DNA from: Pyrenula massariospora
Taxonomy: Eukaryota; Ascomycota; Eurotiomycetes; Pyrenulales; Pyrenulaceae
NCBI GenBank assembly: GCA_021030905.1
Contig: JAGFMI010000017.1
Location: 806,001-870,000, forward strand
DNA: 64,000 bases
Direction of reading: 5' to 3'
How positions within the stretch are numbered: position 1 is the stretch's first letter; each line of letters opens with the position of its first letter. The notes under the pieces are model-generated. The model was given only the letters and a program-made list of their open reading frames with translations. It did no database searches and had not been told where the DNA came from. The position numbers were made by a program, and so were the translations under genes. Of the stretch, positions 35,363 through 46,176 are shown one piece after another.

Positions 35363-37998
35363 ATGGCGCCCGCTCCACGAAATGCTGAGTCGAAGCCGCA
35401 ATACGCTGCCAACGAGAAAGTCCTGTGCTTTCACCACGACTTATTATATGACGCGAAGATCCTCGAAGTTCAGTCGGTAGAGAAAGACGGCACGACGAAC
35501 TGGCAGTACCGGGTGCACTACAAGGGATGGAAAAACACGTGAGTGCGGTCCTGCTTCTTTCCTCCCTTGACTCCTTGACCGTGTGGCTACATCCGATGTA
35601 AAGCGGAATATTGAGCCGTCAGCATGCACGCAAATTCGTCTTTGGTCTGCTCTGCCTTTTCTCATTCTCATTGACTGTATGTCTGGCTATTAAAGTCATT
35701 TCTTTGCTCTCAGCAAGGTCGTATTCACTGAGATTGCTAGTTCTCTACACCGCTAGTCCCGTATAATTTGAGCGCTGCAGGGCATGGTTGTAAATCTTTT
35801 CGTTTCCTTTTCATGTTCAATTCGTAGATAAATGCTACTGGATCTACTTCCGGACACTGGCTGACTGAATTCTGGCTCCTAACAGATGGGATGACCTGGT
35901 GCCCCAGGATCGGCTCCGGAAACTCAACGATGAGAATCGCGAACTCCAAAACCAGCTGAAGATGGACTATAGTAATGTCAACGAGCCTCGTCGTCCTGCT
36001 ACAAAAGCGCCCACAAGTACACGTAAACCCCGCGGCGGACAGGGTTCTGAGATGGGCTCTGGCCGTGGTAGTGAGGATCCACACGCAAATGCAGGGTCCC
36101 GTAAGCGTAATAGAGATAATGAAATAGAAAAGGTTCGTCGCATTTCTCCTTCAAAGCCCACGAATTCCACGGATACCTTTCCCGCTGGACGGCGCATCAT
36201 CAATCAAAACGCTGCTGTGGAGGCAATCACCACCGGAACCGGCCATTCTGAAAAAGGAAACCTTGGATCTGGATCTGCCTCTGAGCGCGTCTTCACTTTT
36301 CTCTCCCCAATCACTTTTGAAGAGTCAACCACTCGCCCCCCAAAACCAGTTCCAGACTTGACGCGTCAAATTTCTAACCTCCCCCTTGCCCAATTTATAA
36401 CTCGGCCTACCACTACTTCTCCATCTTCCTTAATCAAGCAACCCTCCATGGCGCGTCGCTTGCAGGCACAGACCCAGCCTAGAGTGATTAATCCAAGATT
36501 ATCACGACGCAATGTCAAGCCACTCAAACGAGTGAACGAGATGTCGTTCGAAGAGATTGACGAGTCTTTTGGTTTTTTGCCCCCTACAGACCCGGAAGAG
36601 CACATGCATCCAGAAGAGCTTAAGACAAAGCAGCCCAATGCTCCTCTCTTATCTGGCACGGCCCTTGACCATGACGTTGATCAGCATCCAGGAGTGCAAG
36701 ATGCACGCCATGAAAACAATTGCTCTGCAGCCAAGGCTCTTTTCTTCTCCGCCTCTGATCCCCATGCCAAGGCTTACATTGCAGGTATACCTCCTGAAAT
36801 TTGGCATGAAGGCATCTTCGACGGTCCTGGCGTTCAAGGTCCGTTCGATATTAATGACTGGAAAGGGATTGTTGGCGACCTGCATCTGGAGACTATACTT
36901 CGCTTGATTGACACAGCCACTACCAGGAGCGATCTTAGAAAATTTATTCACAACCTTGTCGATGCGGTTCCGATCTTAGATCCCCCTCAATGGGTCTTTG
37001 AGCAGCCTATCAGAGAAGGTAGACTCCAGCGCCCGCGGAGCGGGAAAGGAAAGCCCTTTAGCATCCGGCGTGAGGGAGATCTTCCACGGCCACAGAGCCT
37101 GTCTTTCCCGGATCCTAATGTCCCAGGTAAAACCATTGAATTCGACAAGCCATGGATTTCCTACCAGGTAACATACCACATGAGCGACGACCTCGTGGAC
37201 TATCTAATGAAGCTCTCCCGGAACAACAATTGCCCCGAGGACCCCGGAATTTCCCTTTCCACAACTAATGCCATCCTAATCATACAAGTGTGCCAAGCGC
37301 TAACAAAACTCCGATGGAAGGAGGAACAGTACCGCATGCGGCCCATGGTCCGGATGCCGATCCCCGAAGTCCTCAAGGGCGTCCTCGTCGACGACTGGGA
37401 GAACGTCACCAAGACCCTCATGCTCGTCAGCCTCCCCTCCGAGCGACCCGTCAACTGGATCCTCGACGAGTACCTCACGCAGAAGAGGAAGGGTATCGAT
37501 CTCGGCAGCTCCGACGCATCGATACTGCAGGAGTTTGTGGAAGGGATGAAGCTGTATTTCAAGCAGGCGCTGGGCAGGCTGCTGTTGTATCGGTTCGAGA
37601 GGGATCAGTATGCGGAGCTGGGGAAGAATTACTGGAATAAGGTCGGATTGCAGACGGTGAGGAGGGTGGATCCGGTCCACAAGACGGAAACCGAGGAGCA
37701 GAATCAGGTCAGTGTCGGTGATGTGTATGGCGCGGAGCATCTGTGTCGGCTGCTTGGTAAGTCTTTTATCTTCATGCACCAAATTCGTCATACGGAGGAA
37801 ATGCTAACGCATGAACCAGTGTCGCTACCGGAATTAATCGCCCAAACGAACATGGATGCGCCCTCGATGGCGCGCCTGAGAGAGGAGGTCCACAACTTCT
37901 CCATGTGGCTGGCGCAGAACTACAACGACTTGTTCATCAACCAGTATCAATCTGCGACGCATGAGTACGTCGTCAACTCTACAGCTAGTGGTAGTTGA
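35363..37998 (+). CDS. eaf3: Eaf3/MRG15 chromodomain protein carrying a 396-codon in-frame insertion
   Basis: Subunit shared by the NuA4 acetyltransferase and the Rpd3S-type deacetylase in fungi; its chromodomain reads H3K36 methylation. Exons are 35363-35538, 35886-37756 and 37820-37998 (741 aa), the first intron being long (347 nt). The chromodomain lies at about 14-75 (YAANEKVLCFHHDLLYDAKI, YRVHYKGWKNT, WDDWVPQDRL). A basic linker ends RDNEIEK. The MRG domain starts VRMPIPEVLKGVLVDDWENV (about 545) and runs to the C-terminus, with LGRLLLYRFERDQY and SLPELIAQTNMD. Between EIEK and EEQYRMRP sit 396 extra codons (36133-37320), although these two points are normally adjacent in fungal Eaf3. 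Without them the protein would be 345 aa, the usual length. Whether the insert is translated or spliced out is open. Confidence 0.88.
36133..37320 (+). other. 1188-nt stop-free insertion within eaf3, bounded by splice-like sites
   Basis: The segment begins GTTCGT directly after the EIEK codons and ends GCTAAC-(N)-GGAAG directly before the EEQ codons. The branch-point-like CTAAC is about 17 nt from the final AG, an ordinary fungal spacing. The length is 396 codons without a stop, in frame with both sides. The encoded protein is mixed: the first third is Ser/Thr/Pro-rich and looks disordered. The remainder is richer in hydrophobics and may fold (IPPEIWHEGIFDGPG, LETILRLIDTATTRSDLRKF, DDLVDYLMKLSRNNN). 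I recognise no domain. It lacks the Cys or Ser start and His-Asn end of inteins, and no transposase or homing-nuclease motif was seen. Confidence 0.75.
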
Positions 37999-38354
37999 GT
38001 TCGATGTTTCAGCAAATCTGTCTTGTCAAATGGTGCTTGGCACGGATCGAGGAAAGCTACGCCTGGAAGACGTGTGTTTAGTCGTTGGCCTGGATTATTA
38101 GTTGGGGTTCCTGGCCAGCTGATGGATGATTTGTGGCGTTGCGAGAGAAGGATGGCGGATGCGTTGAAGGTACTTCAACCTCCGTTTACTCAAGCTTGGG
38201 GCAACAGCCTTGACTCATTTAGCATCGTGAATAATAGGAGTGAGGAGCATTCGTGCACCGGCAGCATGACGAAAGACCGAGTCTTTTCCAAAAATTTTCA
38301 ATTAAATACCCAATCTCTCTGCCCTATACAAAAACGATTCATTTTCCTTTCTCC
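37999..38354. other. Convergent 3' spacer between eaf3 and ureG
   Basis: Tail-to-tail region without recognisable features; the final about 80 bases are C-rich on the plus strand. Confidence 0.4.
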
Positions 38355-39336
38355 TCACCCACTCATCCTCCTCCCCTCCACCCCTCCAACAACCTGCACC
38401 CCACTCCCCCGTACCCCGCCATTCTTCCACCGCTCCTGACACTCCTCATACGCCCCACAACTCTTCCACGCGCTCAATACCAGATTGCAGATATGCTCGA
38501 CACCCGCCCCCGTCTTCACCGTAGCAAACACGGTCGGCCCGCCCTCCCTCATCCGCCCCGCGTCCCGCTCCATAACCCCAAGATCCGCGCCCACCGCCAC
38601 CGCCAAATCGCACTTGTTCACCACGAGCAAGTCCGACCCCGTGATGCCCGGTCCACCCTTCCGCGGCACCTTGTCCCCGCCCGCCACGTCGATCACGTAA
38701 ATAATAAAATCCGCCAGCTCGCGGCTGTAGTTCGCGGCCAGGTTATCCCCCCCGCTCTCGATGAGCAGCAGATCCGTGCCGAACTCGGCGTGCAGCTCCT
38801 GCAGCGCGAGCAGGTTGGCCGAGATGTCCTCGCGGACGGCGGCGTGCGGGCAGCCGCCCGTCTCGATGGCGCGGATGCGGTCTGCAGGGAGAGCGTGGTG
38901 GCGGGTGAGGAACTCGGCGTCCTCGCGCGTGAAGATGTCGTTGGTCACGACGGCGATGTTGTATTCGTCGCGGAGGGCGTGGCAGAGGGAGAGGAGGAGG
39001 GCGGTTTTGCCGGAGCCTACGGGGCTGGATTTGGGGGATGGCGGTTAGCTGGTGGGTTTGGGAAGGGGTGTTGAGAGAGCAAGGGGAGGGGGGTTTGAGG
39101 GGATGAGATTGATTGAGGGAGCGTGATTTGATAGTGATGAGGACCTACCCACCGATTCCAATCGTGAAGGCGCGGTCCCGCCAGTCGCGGCCTTCGACTA
39201 TGGGCATCTCGCGGTGCACGTAGGAGCCCGGGCCGTCGAGGATCTCGTGAGTGTGGCCATGGTCGCCGGCAAGCCCATTCGCGTGGGAATGGGTCAGCCC
39301 GCCGTCGTGAGAGTGCACGCCAGGAAATGTATCCAT
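38355..39336 (-). CDS. ureG: Urease accessory GTPase UreG
   Basis: GTPase that helps load nickel into urease, 285 aa. Exons are 39336-39149 and 39024-38355, joined in phase 2 across the P-loop ([14 protein letters not shown], about 59-72). The N-terminal about 35 residues are rich in His and Asp ([21 protein letters not shown]), the usual metal-binding extension of fungal and plant UreG. Other landmarks are the metal-site CPH in [14 protein letters not shown], the [12 protein letters not shown] element and the guanine-specificity motif NKCDLA. The last about 40 residues (after [10 protein letters not shown]) are longer than bacterial UreG. The urease gene and the other accessory genes (UreD, UreF) are not in the window, as usual in fungi. 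Confidence 0.95.
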
Positions 39337-39753
39337 GGCAGTAAGAAGTTTGTGGTAGTACCGTTTCTGATGTTATGCGAGGGGTAATTTGACAATTCGT
39401 GTAGCTGCACCCCTCATTCCCTTCGTTTGCGGGGAACTGGAGGGGTCCGTCGGCTAACCTTCCTACGACTTGCCTTGCCTAGATCCGCCGGACCGTCGTG
39501 GTAGTCACTGGTAGTGTCCTCGTTAGAGGGTTCATATCGGTTATGATGACGAAAATGCGTTGACAAAGTTTCGGCGGGGTCGGTGCGCTAGGCTAGAGAG
39601 AATTGCGGACCCTATATGGCATTGGAAAGGCGTTGGTGATGATCGTTTTTCCATTTCTTAGACATATAGATCTCGGAGAGACTGTACCTCTTGAATTTCG
39701 ATAGGCTGCACCGAACAACTTTCTCACGACGAACTTCGACGGTTTCTGGCATC
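39337..39753. promoter_or_regulatory. Divergent promoter region, ureG and Dabb gene
   Basis: A 417-bp head-to-head spacer serving ureG (minus) and the Dabb gene (plus). No specific operator was recognised. Confidence 0.5.
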
Positions 39754-40190
39754 ATGACGATCATTCACATCGTTCTCTTCAAGTTCAAGTCCTCCGTGAG
39801 TCCAGAGCGGATTCTCGATGTAGGTCCTCACTTTTCCAAAGGAGATAGCGACCTAACCATCTTTCAAGGCCAGCAATCAAATGCTGGATTTAAAGAACCA
39901 ATGCATAAAATCAGACACGAAGCAGCCATACATAGTTGCGTCTTCCGGTGGCAAAAACAATAGTCCGGAGCCAGTCAATGTATGACTCAAAAGTTCAAGA
40001 AGAAATCGGCTCACCATGACAGTTCGGTTTGACGCACGGTTTCGTCATGGAATTTGCCTCGAAACAAGACAGGGACTACTATATTAAGGAAGACCCAGCT
40101 CACCTTGCCTTTCAGAAAAAAATGAAGACGGAAAATGGGGGTCTCGTAGATGATATTCGTGTACTTGATTATGAGCCGGGCGTCCATTGA
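39754..40190 (+). CDS. Stress-responsive alpha/beta-barrel (Dabb) protein
   Basis: A small protein of 114 aa in three exons: 39754-39819, 39869-39979 and 40023-40190, all joined in phase 0. The introns are 49 and 43 nt (GTAGGT...TTTCAAG and GTATGA...TGACAG). The translated product begins MTIIHIVLFKFKSSVSPERI and contains QPYIVASSGGKNNSPE and HGFVMEFASKQDRDYYIKED, followed by HLAFQ, the full Dabb signature in order. Dabb domains form dimeric ferredoxin-like barrels. Some are stress proteins and others polyketide cyclases, so the reaction cannot be told. The gene is easily missed because no single reading frame covers it. Confidence 0.88.
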
Positions 40191-40341
40191 AAGGATCACT
40201 AGATGGCCACCAGGAGGATGTACTGCAAACAGTACGCCTTTGAAAATGAATCATAACGAGGAGCTTGTATTCTATGCAATTCTTCCCAATGTAAGAGCGC
40301 CGTATAATGCCGCATGCTAAGAAGGCCGACTGCATCGCTCA

Positions 40342-41164
40342 TCAAACCATAAAAGACTCGCCGCACCCACACTGTTCCTCTGCAAGAGAATTAGTGATTC
40401 TGGGCTGTTCTTTGATGGGTAGTGGACTCACTGATATTAGGATTCTTGAAAACAAATCTTGTGCTCAGTTTATCATCGTGCCAATCCATCTCGCTCCCGA
40501 TAATACTAAACAAAGCCTTGCTATCAATCAAGATCTTCACGCCATCTTGCTCCACCACTTCGTCGAACTTGCCCGGTTGTTCAACGTATTCCAAGTGGTA
40601 GCCAAGGCCCGAGCAGCCTCGATTCTGGACCCCTACTCTAATCATTTTTGGGTTTGGTTGAGCGAGAAGTTCACGCAGATGCTCCACTGCCCCTGCAGTT
40701 ATAGTTAAAGGCGACTTGCGCGGTCGTAACTTGCGCCGAGGTTTCGACTCTGTAGGACTGGAAGGCGAAGGGGTGGGAGGGGCGACAGTCTTCGATTTCT
40801 GTGCCTCAGTCTCAGGGAGGCTGATGCTTGCGACTTCATCTGATGCGTCTTCAGAGCCGATAGTATGCTGCTCTGGAAGCTTAGGTGGTTGGGTATTGTT
40901 TATTTGTGGTTTGGGACCAGCGATCGAGGTGTCTGGAATGCCCGTATTTCGAGGTGGCGGAGGAAATGAATCAGGAAGGCTGTGAGGATGGTAGGCAGGT
41001 TGGGAGTATGGAGCGGTATATAATTCGCGCTTTGAGGACTGTCTTCTGGCACCGGAATAGCAGGATGCTCGTATCAGTCTTGGACAAGTACGTCCAACGG
41101 CCAGCCGTAGAAATGCGATTGATGATGTCACAGGCGCAATTGCGGCGCAGGACGTAGACATCAT
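40342..41164 (-). CDS. isa1: Mitochondrial iron-sulfur assembly protein Isa1
   Basis: A-type iron-sulfur assembly factor, needed in mitochondria for 4Fe-4S proteins such as aconitase and for lipoate/biotin synthesis. Exons are 41164-40432 and 40379-40342 (256 aa). The tiny second exon supplies the essential end EQCGCGESFMV. The three ligand Cys are seen: one in VQNRGCSGLGYHLEYV and two in CGCGES. The first about 50 residues are basic and Ser/Arg-rich (mitochondrial targeting). A long Pro/Ser linker (about 55-145) precedes the A-type domain (about 150-256). The gene is tail-to-tail with the Dabb gene and head-to-head with the ARMH3-like gene. Confidence 0.93.
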
Positions 41165-41506
41165 TCAAGGGCGGAGGATTGATAGAGATATAGTAAATGT
41201 ATCTGATTAATATAAATTGAGGACCTCAAGAAGTCGCGGCCGTGATTGTAGAGGGAAAAAGGTGTCGAGATGAGGACATGCCTAGCAAAGTTCGCCTCTT
41301 TGTAATCGAAGCCGTCGAGCATGTAATTGGTCGCTGGCGACAGGGCTGAGCCCACGGTTGCGGGACGGAAAAATAAGGCTGCGCCATCTCTTACCTACTG
41401 AAGTCTTTTCTCTTGGGTAAGACGACTTTATATGATCTTTGAACTGCACTGTTGGCAGCAGAACATGTTCATGAACATAATTTGAGCTGGTTCTGAAGCG
41501 TCAAAT
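41165..41506. promoter_or_regulatory. Divergent promoter region, isa1 and ARMH3-like gene
   Basis: A compact 342-bp head-to-head spacer that must carry both promoters. An alternating TATATAA-type AT-rich stretch lies close to the isa1 start. No defined operator was identified. Confidence 0.45.
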
Positions 41507-43675
41507 ATGGAGGCATCGCCTCTGACGCTTCAGACCAGGCCCGAGACATTTCAACCAAAAATCGTCCAGCTTTACCGAGAGCTTTTGAACAAAGCGGTAA
41601 AATTTACATGATCCATCGCCCAAAATTTATAATAACTTTACACAGCAAAATGCTGAAGAGCAAGAACCCCCTTCCGAGCCCTCCGAAGGATTTTGGCAGG
41701 AGTTCTTCTTGCTTAAACCCGACCCGCCTCAATTTCATGACCTTCTCGAATCCATGTCAGCAGCCAGCCTAATAGAAAATCAAGTATACGCTTATCGTGA
41801 CTTCCAGAATTTGTTCACTAATCTGTACCGCAGGTAAATACCCAAGCATTATTCACTCGAATGGTACAAGAGATCAAATCGGGGAAACCTCCACGAAACC
41901 AGAACGCGCTTGAGGTTGGACCATCGATTCTTTGAAGTTTGTCCCTTGGACTTACGACTTGAACAGACTTTGACTGCTTTTCTAGGTGGCGTCCTTACAA
42001 AAAGGTTTACCAATCCTAGCTCCGATGTGATCGAAGTCTTAGCTGGACTCGACGAAGTGGATGGGGTGATATCCAACCTTATCGATGGTCTTGACAGTAT
42101 TATCCGCAATGGAGACTCCCGTTCGTTACACCCAAGGCTTTTTAGGTTGAACAAGTTGGCTCACGTACCTTTAGTTGATCTCCGGAAGAGCGCAATTCGA
42201 ACCGCCTTAGCAATGACCGCTGGTGCATACCAGACAGGCCTTGTGTCATATTTCAACCACCGCGACCTCTTTCCATCATTGATGAAGGTAGGCGTATATT
42301 CTTTGAGACTGGATTACAAGAATTGAAGAAAGTCGAGTAGTTTGTCCATGATACAGAAAATCCAGAAAGCTGCTTTGAACCGTTGCTCCTTCTCGGTCTC
42401 CTCGCCAACTACAACAAATTCGAAATCCAAAATCCTTATCAACTGCGGATAGATGACTTCGTCAATGAGTCCGCGATTCAACAGCTCATTCGGTCGGTGG
42501 GATCCATCTGCTCTCTGGCTAGAGACTCCTACGTAGCTGTCGCGGATGACCTGCCAGAAGGATGGAATCTCAATAGCACTCTGATCTTTTTGGGACTGAG
42601 GGTTCTTGCTCCAGAAGCAAAAGCGCGGAAAGCGCCCCCAACCGAAGAAGAAACCCAGGCACTCTTCAGTGCCCTTCCCCCGGCTCATGCTTCAATAGCT
42701 CTGCCGGCATACTCTTTTGCAACCTCTAACAAGATCTTTGCTACGAATCTCGTGTCGATGCCACCTGCGCAGAAATCGGCCGAAAGCCCCTTTTCTGCCT
42801 TTTTGTCCTTTACCTCCTACGTTACACAGCATTCTCACCGCTCGCAACGATCTCTACATTATGCAAACTTTAGCATGTTAACGATACGAGTACTTCTTGA
42901 AGACTCAATAATCAGCAAGCAACTGTGTGCTGGCGACCACAAGATTGCAGTCCGACTCTGCCGTCAACGCGCGCCATTTCTTCCAGTCGTCTCCAGCCTC
43001 CGACCTCCCGCTTCTGCCATACTTGACATCTGCACAGACACCCTCAGTCATAATCTTCGCCGCCGGCTTGACGTTGACCTCTACAGCCTTGCTCTCGGCA
43101 TAATGCTACGTGTCGTAACGGCTCTCGGCCGTTCAAAAATCCGGCTCCAACACCACTGGGCCTACATATGGGGCTCCCTCCTATCACTAATCCGCTTCCT
43201 GACCCAATACTCTACCGACCTCTCCACGCTCCCCCAGATCAACCAACTCGTCTGCTCCCCCCTCACAAACCTCATCGCCCTCTGCCTCACCACCGGCGAC
43301 ACCTTCCTCCCCGACGCCACCACCTACGACGACCTCCTGTACAAACTCATCGAAACCTCCGCCCTGACCCGCTTCCGCGACGCCTTCCACCTCAGTCCTA
43401 CTGCTACTTCGCCCGACCACGCCGCCGCCATCAACACCCTCATCTCCGTCTCCGCGCACTACCACTCCCTGATCGAGGAGCGCCACGGCAAGCACACGCA
43501 CCAGTCCCCCGCCGCGGTGCAGGCGATCATCAAGCAGGGGTACGAGACGCTGAACATCGAGGCGCGGGAGGATTTTGCAAGCTGGGAGGTGTGGAGGGAG
43601 GCGGGGGCGTGGAAGGCGGAGCTGAAGAGGATGGTGAGGACGGTGGTGGAGGATGCAAGGTTGATTGTGGAGTAG
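41507..43675 (+). CDS. ARMH3-like (DUF1741) armadillo-type protein
   Basis: Homologue of human ARMH3 (C10orf76), a helical-repeat protein that works with GBF1 and PI4KB at the Golgi. Six exons: 41507-41596, 41646-41783, 41834-41914, 41967-42120, 42175-42287 and 42341-43675 (636 aa). All introns are 49-54 nt. The ATG at 41507 gives MEASPLTLQTRPETFQPKIV. Family landmarks are GFWQEFFLLKPDP, VLTKRFTNPSSDVIEVLAGL, AIRTALAMTAGAYQTGL, LLLGLLANYNKFEIQNPYQL and WAYIWGSLLSLIRFLTQY. The DUF1741 core is the C-terminal part, about 395-600. The first 1.7 kb has ordinary composition; the last 500 bases are very GC-rich, with C-ending then G-ending codons. Confidence 0.9.
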
Positions 43676-44496
43676 GTGTTTTTATCTAGGTATCTATCTA
43701 CCTCATTCAAGGCGGTGCATGGAGATGTTTTACTGGTCATAGTTTGATACGTATGAAATACATAGTCATCTCGAACCGTGGCGTGGGAGTTCCGGTCCAA
43801 ACTCAATCTCCCTCCCATCTGCTCCGATACGCAAAATATGCGTCTTGTCCCTCAACTAAACAACCCTCCATCCCGCTTTCAGCAACCGTCCTCCCCAAAC
43901 GGGCAGCATCTTCTCACCCGATATCGAACAGTAGATCTCGCCGGGGCCGGTAGGTTTCCCCGCCACCCGGGGAACGCGCGTACGTAGATTCAGACAGCAA
44001 GGAGACCATCGGAGGATTTAGCTGCTCCGGAAGCGGAGGGACGCCTTCCGAATATGGCCATTGCTCGCTGATTCCGTCTGACGGCAAAGAAACAGTGGTC
44101 ACTGCTAACGGGTCCTCATTGCTGGTGACAGGTGGACATCGCCATCAGGCCATGCGGACACTTGTCCATCGGACAGCGGTCGAAAGTGTAAGCTTCACGC
44201 AGTGAGACACTTTTCCCGATGGGAACAATGGATTTCCCGATAAGATGGTCGGGAGTTGTTTTCGTTTGACAGGGTCGGGAAGACGTGCCGAATTGGATAT
44301 CTGAATTTGGTAGGGGTGAGTAAGAGTTTCCTGAGTAGCAAGCTGCAGAGAGTATGTTGGAGAGGTCGCATGGGGTGTGTCTCACTTTCCAGCCACGAGG
44401 ATCTTTATGCCGTTTAGTTCTTGAAGGATCAATTCGTGAAGCTTGACGTGTGGCGAGCTGAGGAGCTGCGATGGGGTATGCCACGATGTAACGGCA
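43676..44496. other. Convergent 3' spacer between the ARMH3-like gene and utp7
   Basis: About 0.8 kb tail-to-tail. A 122-codon minus-strand frame (44484-44116) has no motif and overlaps the utp7 3' region. Not called. Confidence 0.4.
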
Positions 44497-46176
44497 TCAG
44501 ATGTCTCCCTTTCTGACAAACCTCGCCAGCGCTGGGCCCAACTCGACTCTGTCTTTCTTCATCTTTTCGGTGGCCTTTTGGTTTCTCTCCTTACGCATCG
44601 CTTCCAAGCGCAGCCTCTTCTCGTCGATAACGTTCTTGCCGCCCTTCTTCCTTAGGTACCTACGAATAGCACTGTTCTTGCCTTTGCCTTTATTCTTTTC
44701 CTTCAGCTTGGCTAGAGGATCAACCTTTGGTGTATCAAGATCTTTCTCGGCGGCTCGCTCGGCGGCAGCCCGGTGGTCTAATTGGCCAATAAAGTCGGGA
44801 TTTAGGGCTATGGTCTCCGGCTGGAGTTTAGTCAACAAAGATTTGACTTCAGCCTCCTGCCGCTGTTTAGTCGTCTCGTAAGGGTTGACTTCCAGGGCGT
44901 CGAAATTTGGTTCACCAGCCCCGGGGACGATGATGCTATGGAACCCTTCGTTGTGCGAGATCCCCAATACGTCTTCAAATGGACACCAGCGAAGGCTCTC
45001 AATACGCTTCCCGTCCTTTCCCCAATTCAGGTAAGGAGATTGAACTTTCTCCGGGTCTATCGACGTCGCGCTTTTGAAAAGATCCTTCCAGACAGTTACT
45101 CCTGTGCCATCACCGACGGCCGCAAGACCTCTATCGGAGATAGATAGAGAGCAGGCCGGATGGCGTGTGCGGTATGAATGCACTTCCTTGAACATTCGAA
45201 TGTCCCAAAGCTTGAGGCGTAAATCTTGGCCAGCTGATAACATATAATTGCCACCGCGGTCAATCGCGGCAGACCTAACAGGTCCAGCATGGACTTGCAT
45301 CTTGACCAGGGGAGTCGTCATGTTTGGTGACCATAAAGATACAGTGCCATTCTGATGTCCGACATGGAGTATGGCATTATGTGGATTTTGGGCCAGAACA
45401 GTTGGTGATCCCTTTCTTGTAGGGTGCTCTGCGACAATCTGGCCGGTAGAGGTATCGGTGTAGCGAAGAAAGCCGCTGTTCTCGACGCCAGCGAGTAGGA
45501 AATGATAGGGCAGGAACTCTAAATGGGTGGTCTCAACAAAGTTCCGCAAACAATGTATCTCGACTCCAGCGTGATCGTAGATGTAGGTATGCTTCTTCTG
45601 CGCAACGGCAAAGTATTGATCATTGTGTAGCCATGTAGCGTCTCTCACGGTTTCATTCAGGTGCAACTCGCAGCCTGGCTTTCCAGCTCTCCAATCGCAA
45701 GTCGCAATATGACCCTTTCTTCCGGCCAAAAGCAAGCTTCGACCGTTGCGCGTATAGCCCGCTGTGTATGGTCCCATGTCAAGCTTCAATTCAAAGGATT
45801 TTTTAGCGTACTCGACTCCCACCGCTAGCTGAATTTCGTCTTGCCTAATCTTGTACGTCCTCTCAAGCTCTGATTCCGGTTGCAAAAAGCCCTCATCGTT
45901 TTCGAGCAGGATTTCTGCATCTTTGGCACCGAGGACGGCGTTCTTGTACTTTGATTCGAGTCTTTTCAGATTTGCCCTTAATTTCTTGTCCTTGACGCTG
46001 CCTGTGCGTATGGCCTTCCCACGGCCATATGTCTGCCGAGCCTCAAGCGTTCGCTGCTTCTGTGCGTGCTCCTCGGGGTTGATAGGTTTTGTGGGAGCTT
46101 TCCGTTTCGTTGGGGGTTGAATGTTCCGAATAGTAAGCTGGCCGGCAGGATTCTCCACGAGTGTTTCCATGTTCAT
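44497..46176 (-). CDS. utp7: Utp7, SSU-processome WD-repeat protein
   Basis: Component of the U3 small-subunit processome (human WDR46), nucleolar, required for 18S rRNA maturation. Intronless, 559 aa, starting MNMETLVENPAGQL. A basic N-terminal segment (about 20-90; KRKAPTKP, YGRGKAIRTG) precedes a WD40 beta-propeller (about 135-400; LLLAGRKGHIATCDWR, NYMLSAGQDLRLKLWDIR). Then comes the BING4CT signature region (ESLRWCPFEDVLGISHNEGF, GEPNFDALEVNPYET) and a strongly basic tail (KGKGKNSAIRRYLRKKGGKN) suited to RNA binding. Length and order match fungal Utp7. Confidence 0.95.
   Translation of the reverse strand: MNMETLVENPAGQLTIRNIQPPTKRKAPTKPINPEEHAQKQRTLEARQTYGRGKAIRTGSVKDKKLRANLKRLESKYKNAVLGAKDAEILLENDEGFLQPESELERTYKIRQDEIQLAVGVEYAKKSFELKLDMGPYTAGYTRNGRSLLLAGRKGHIATCDWRAGKPGCELHLNETVRDATWLHNDQYFAVAQKKHTYIYDHAGVEIHCLRNFVETTHLEFLPYHFLLAGVENSGFLRYTDTSTGQIVAEHPTRKGSPTVLAQNPHNAILHVGHQNGTVSLWSPNMTTPLVKMQVHAGPVRSAAIDRGGNYMLSAGQDLRLKLWDIRMFKEVHSYRTRHPACSLSISDRGLAAVGDGTGVTVWKDLFKSATSIDPEKVQSPYLNWGKDGKRIESLRWCPFEDVLGISHNEGFHSIIVPGAGEPNFDALEVNPYETTKQRQEAEVKSLLTKLQPETIALNPDFIGQLDHRAAAERAAEKDLDTPKVDPLAKLKEKNKGKGKNSAIRRYLRKKGGKNVIDEKRLRLEAMRKERNQKATEKMKKDRVELGPALARFVRKGDI

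Noticed and set aside
36133-37320. Intein or homing-endonuclease insert in eaf3
   Set aside because: No Cys/Ser at the first position, no His-Asn end, no LAGLIDADG or HNH motif.
44116-44484. 122-codon minus-strand frame between the ARMH3-like gene and utp7
   Set aside because: It lies in the 3' region of utp7 on the same strand, with no motif.
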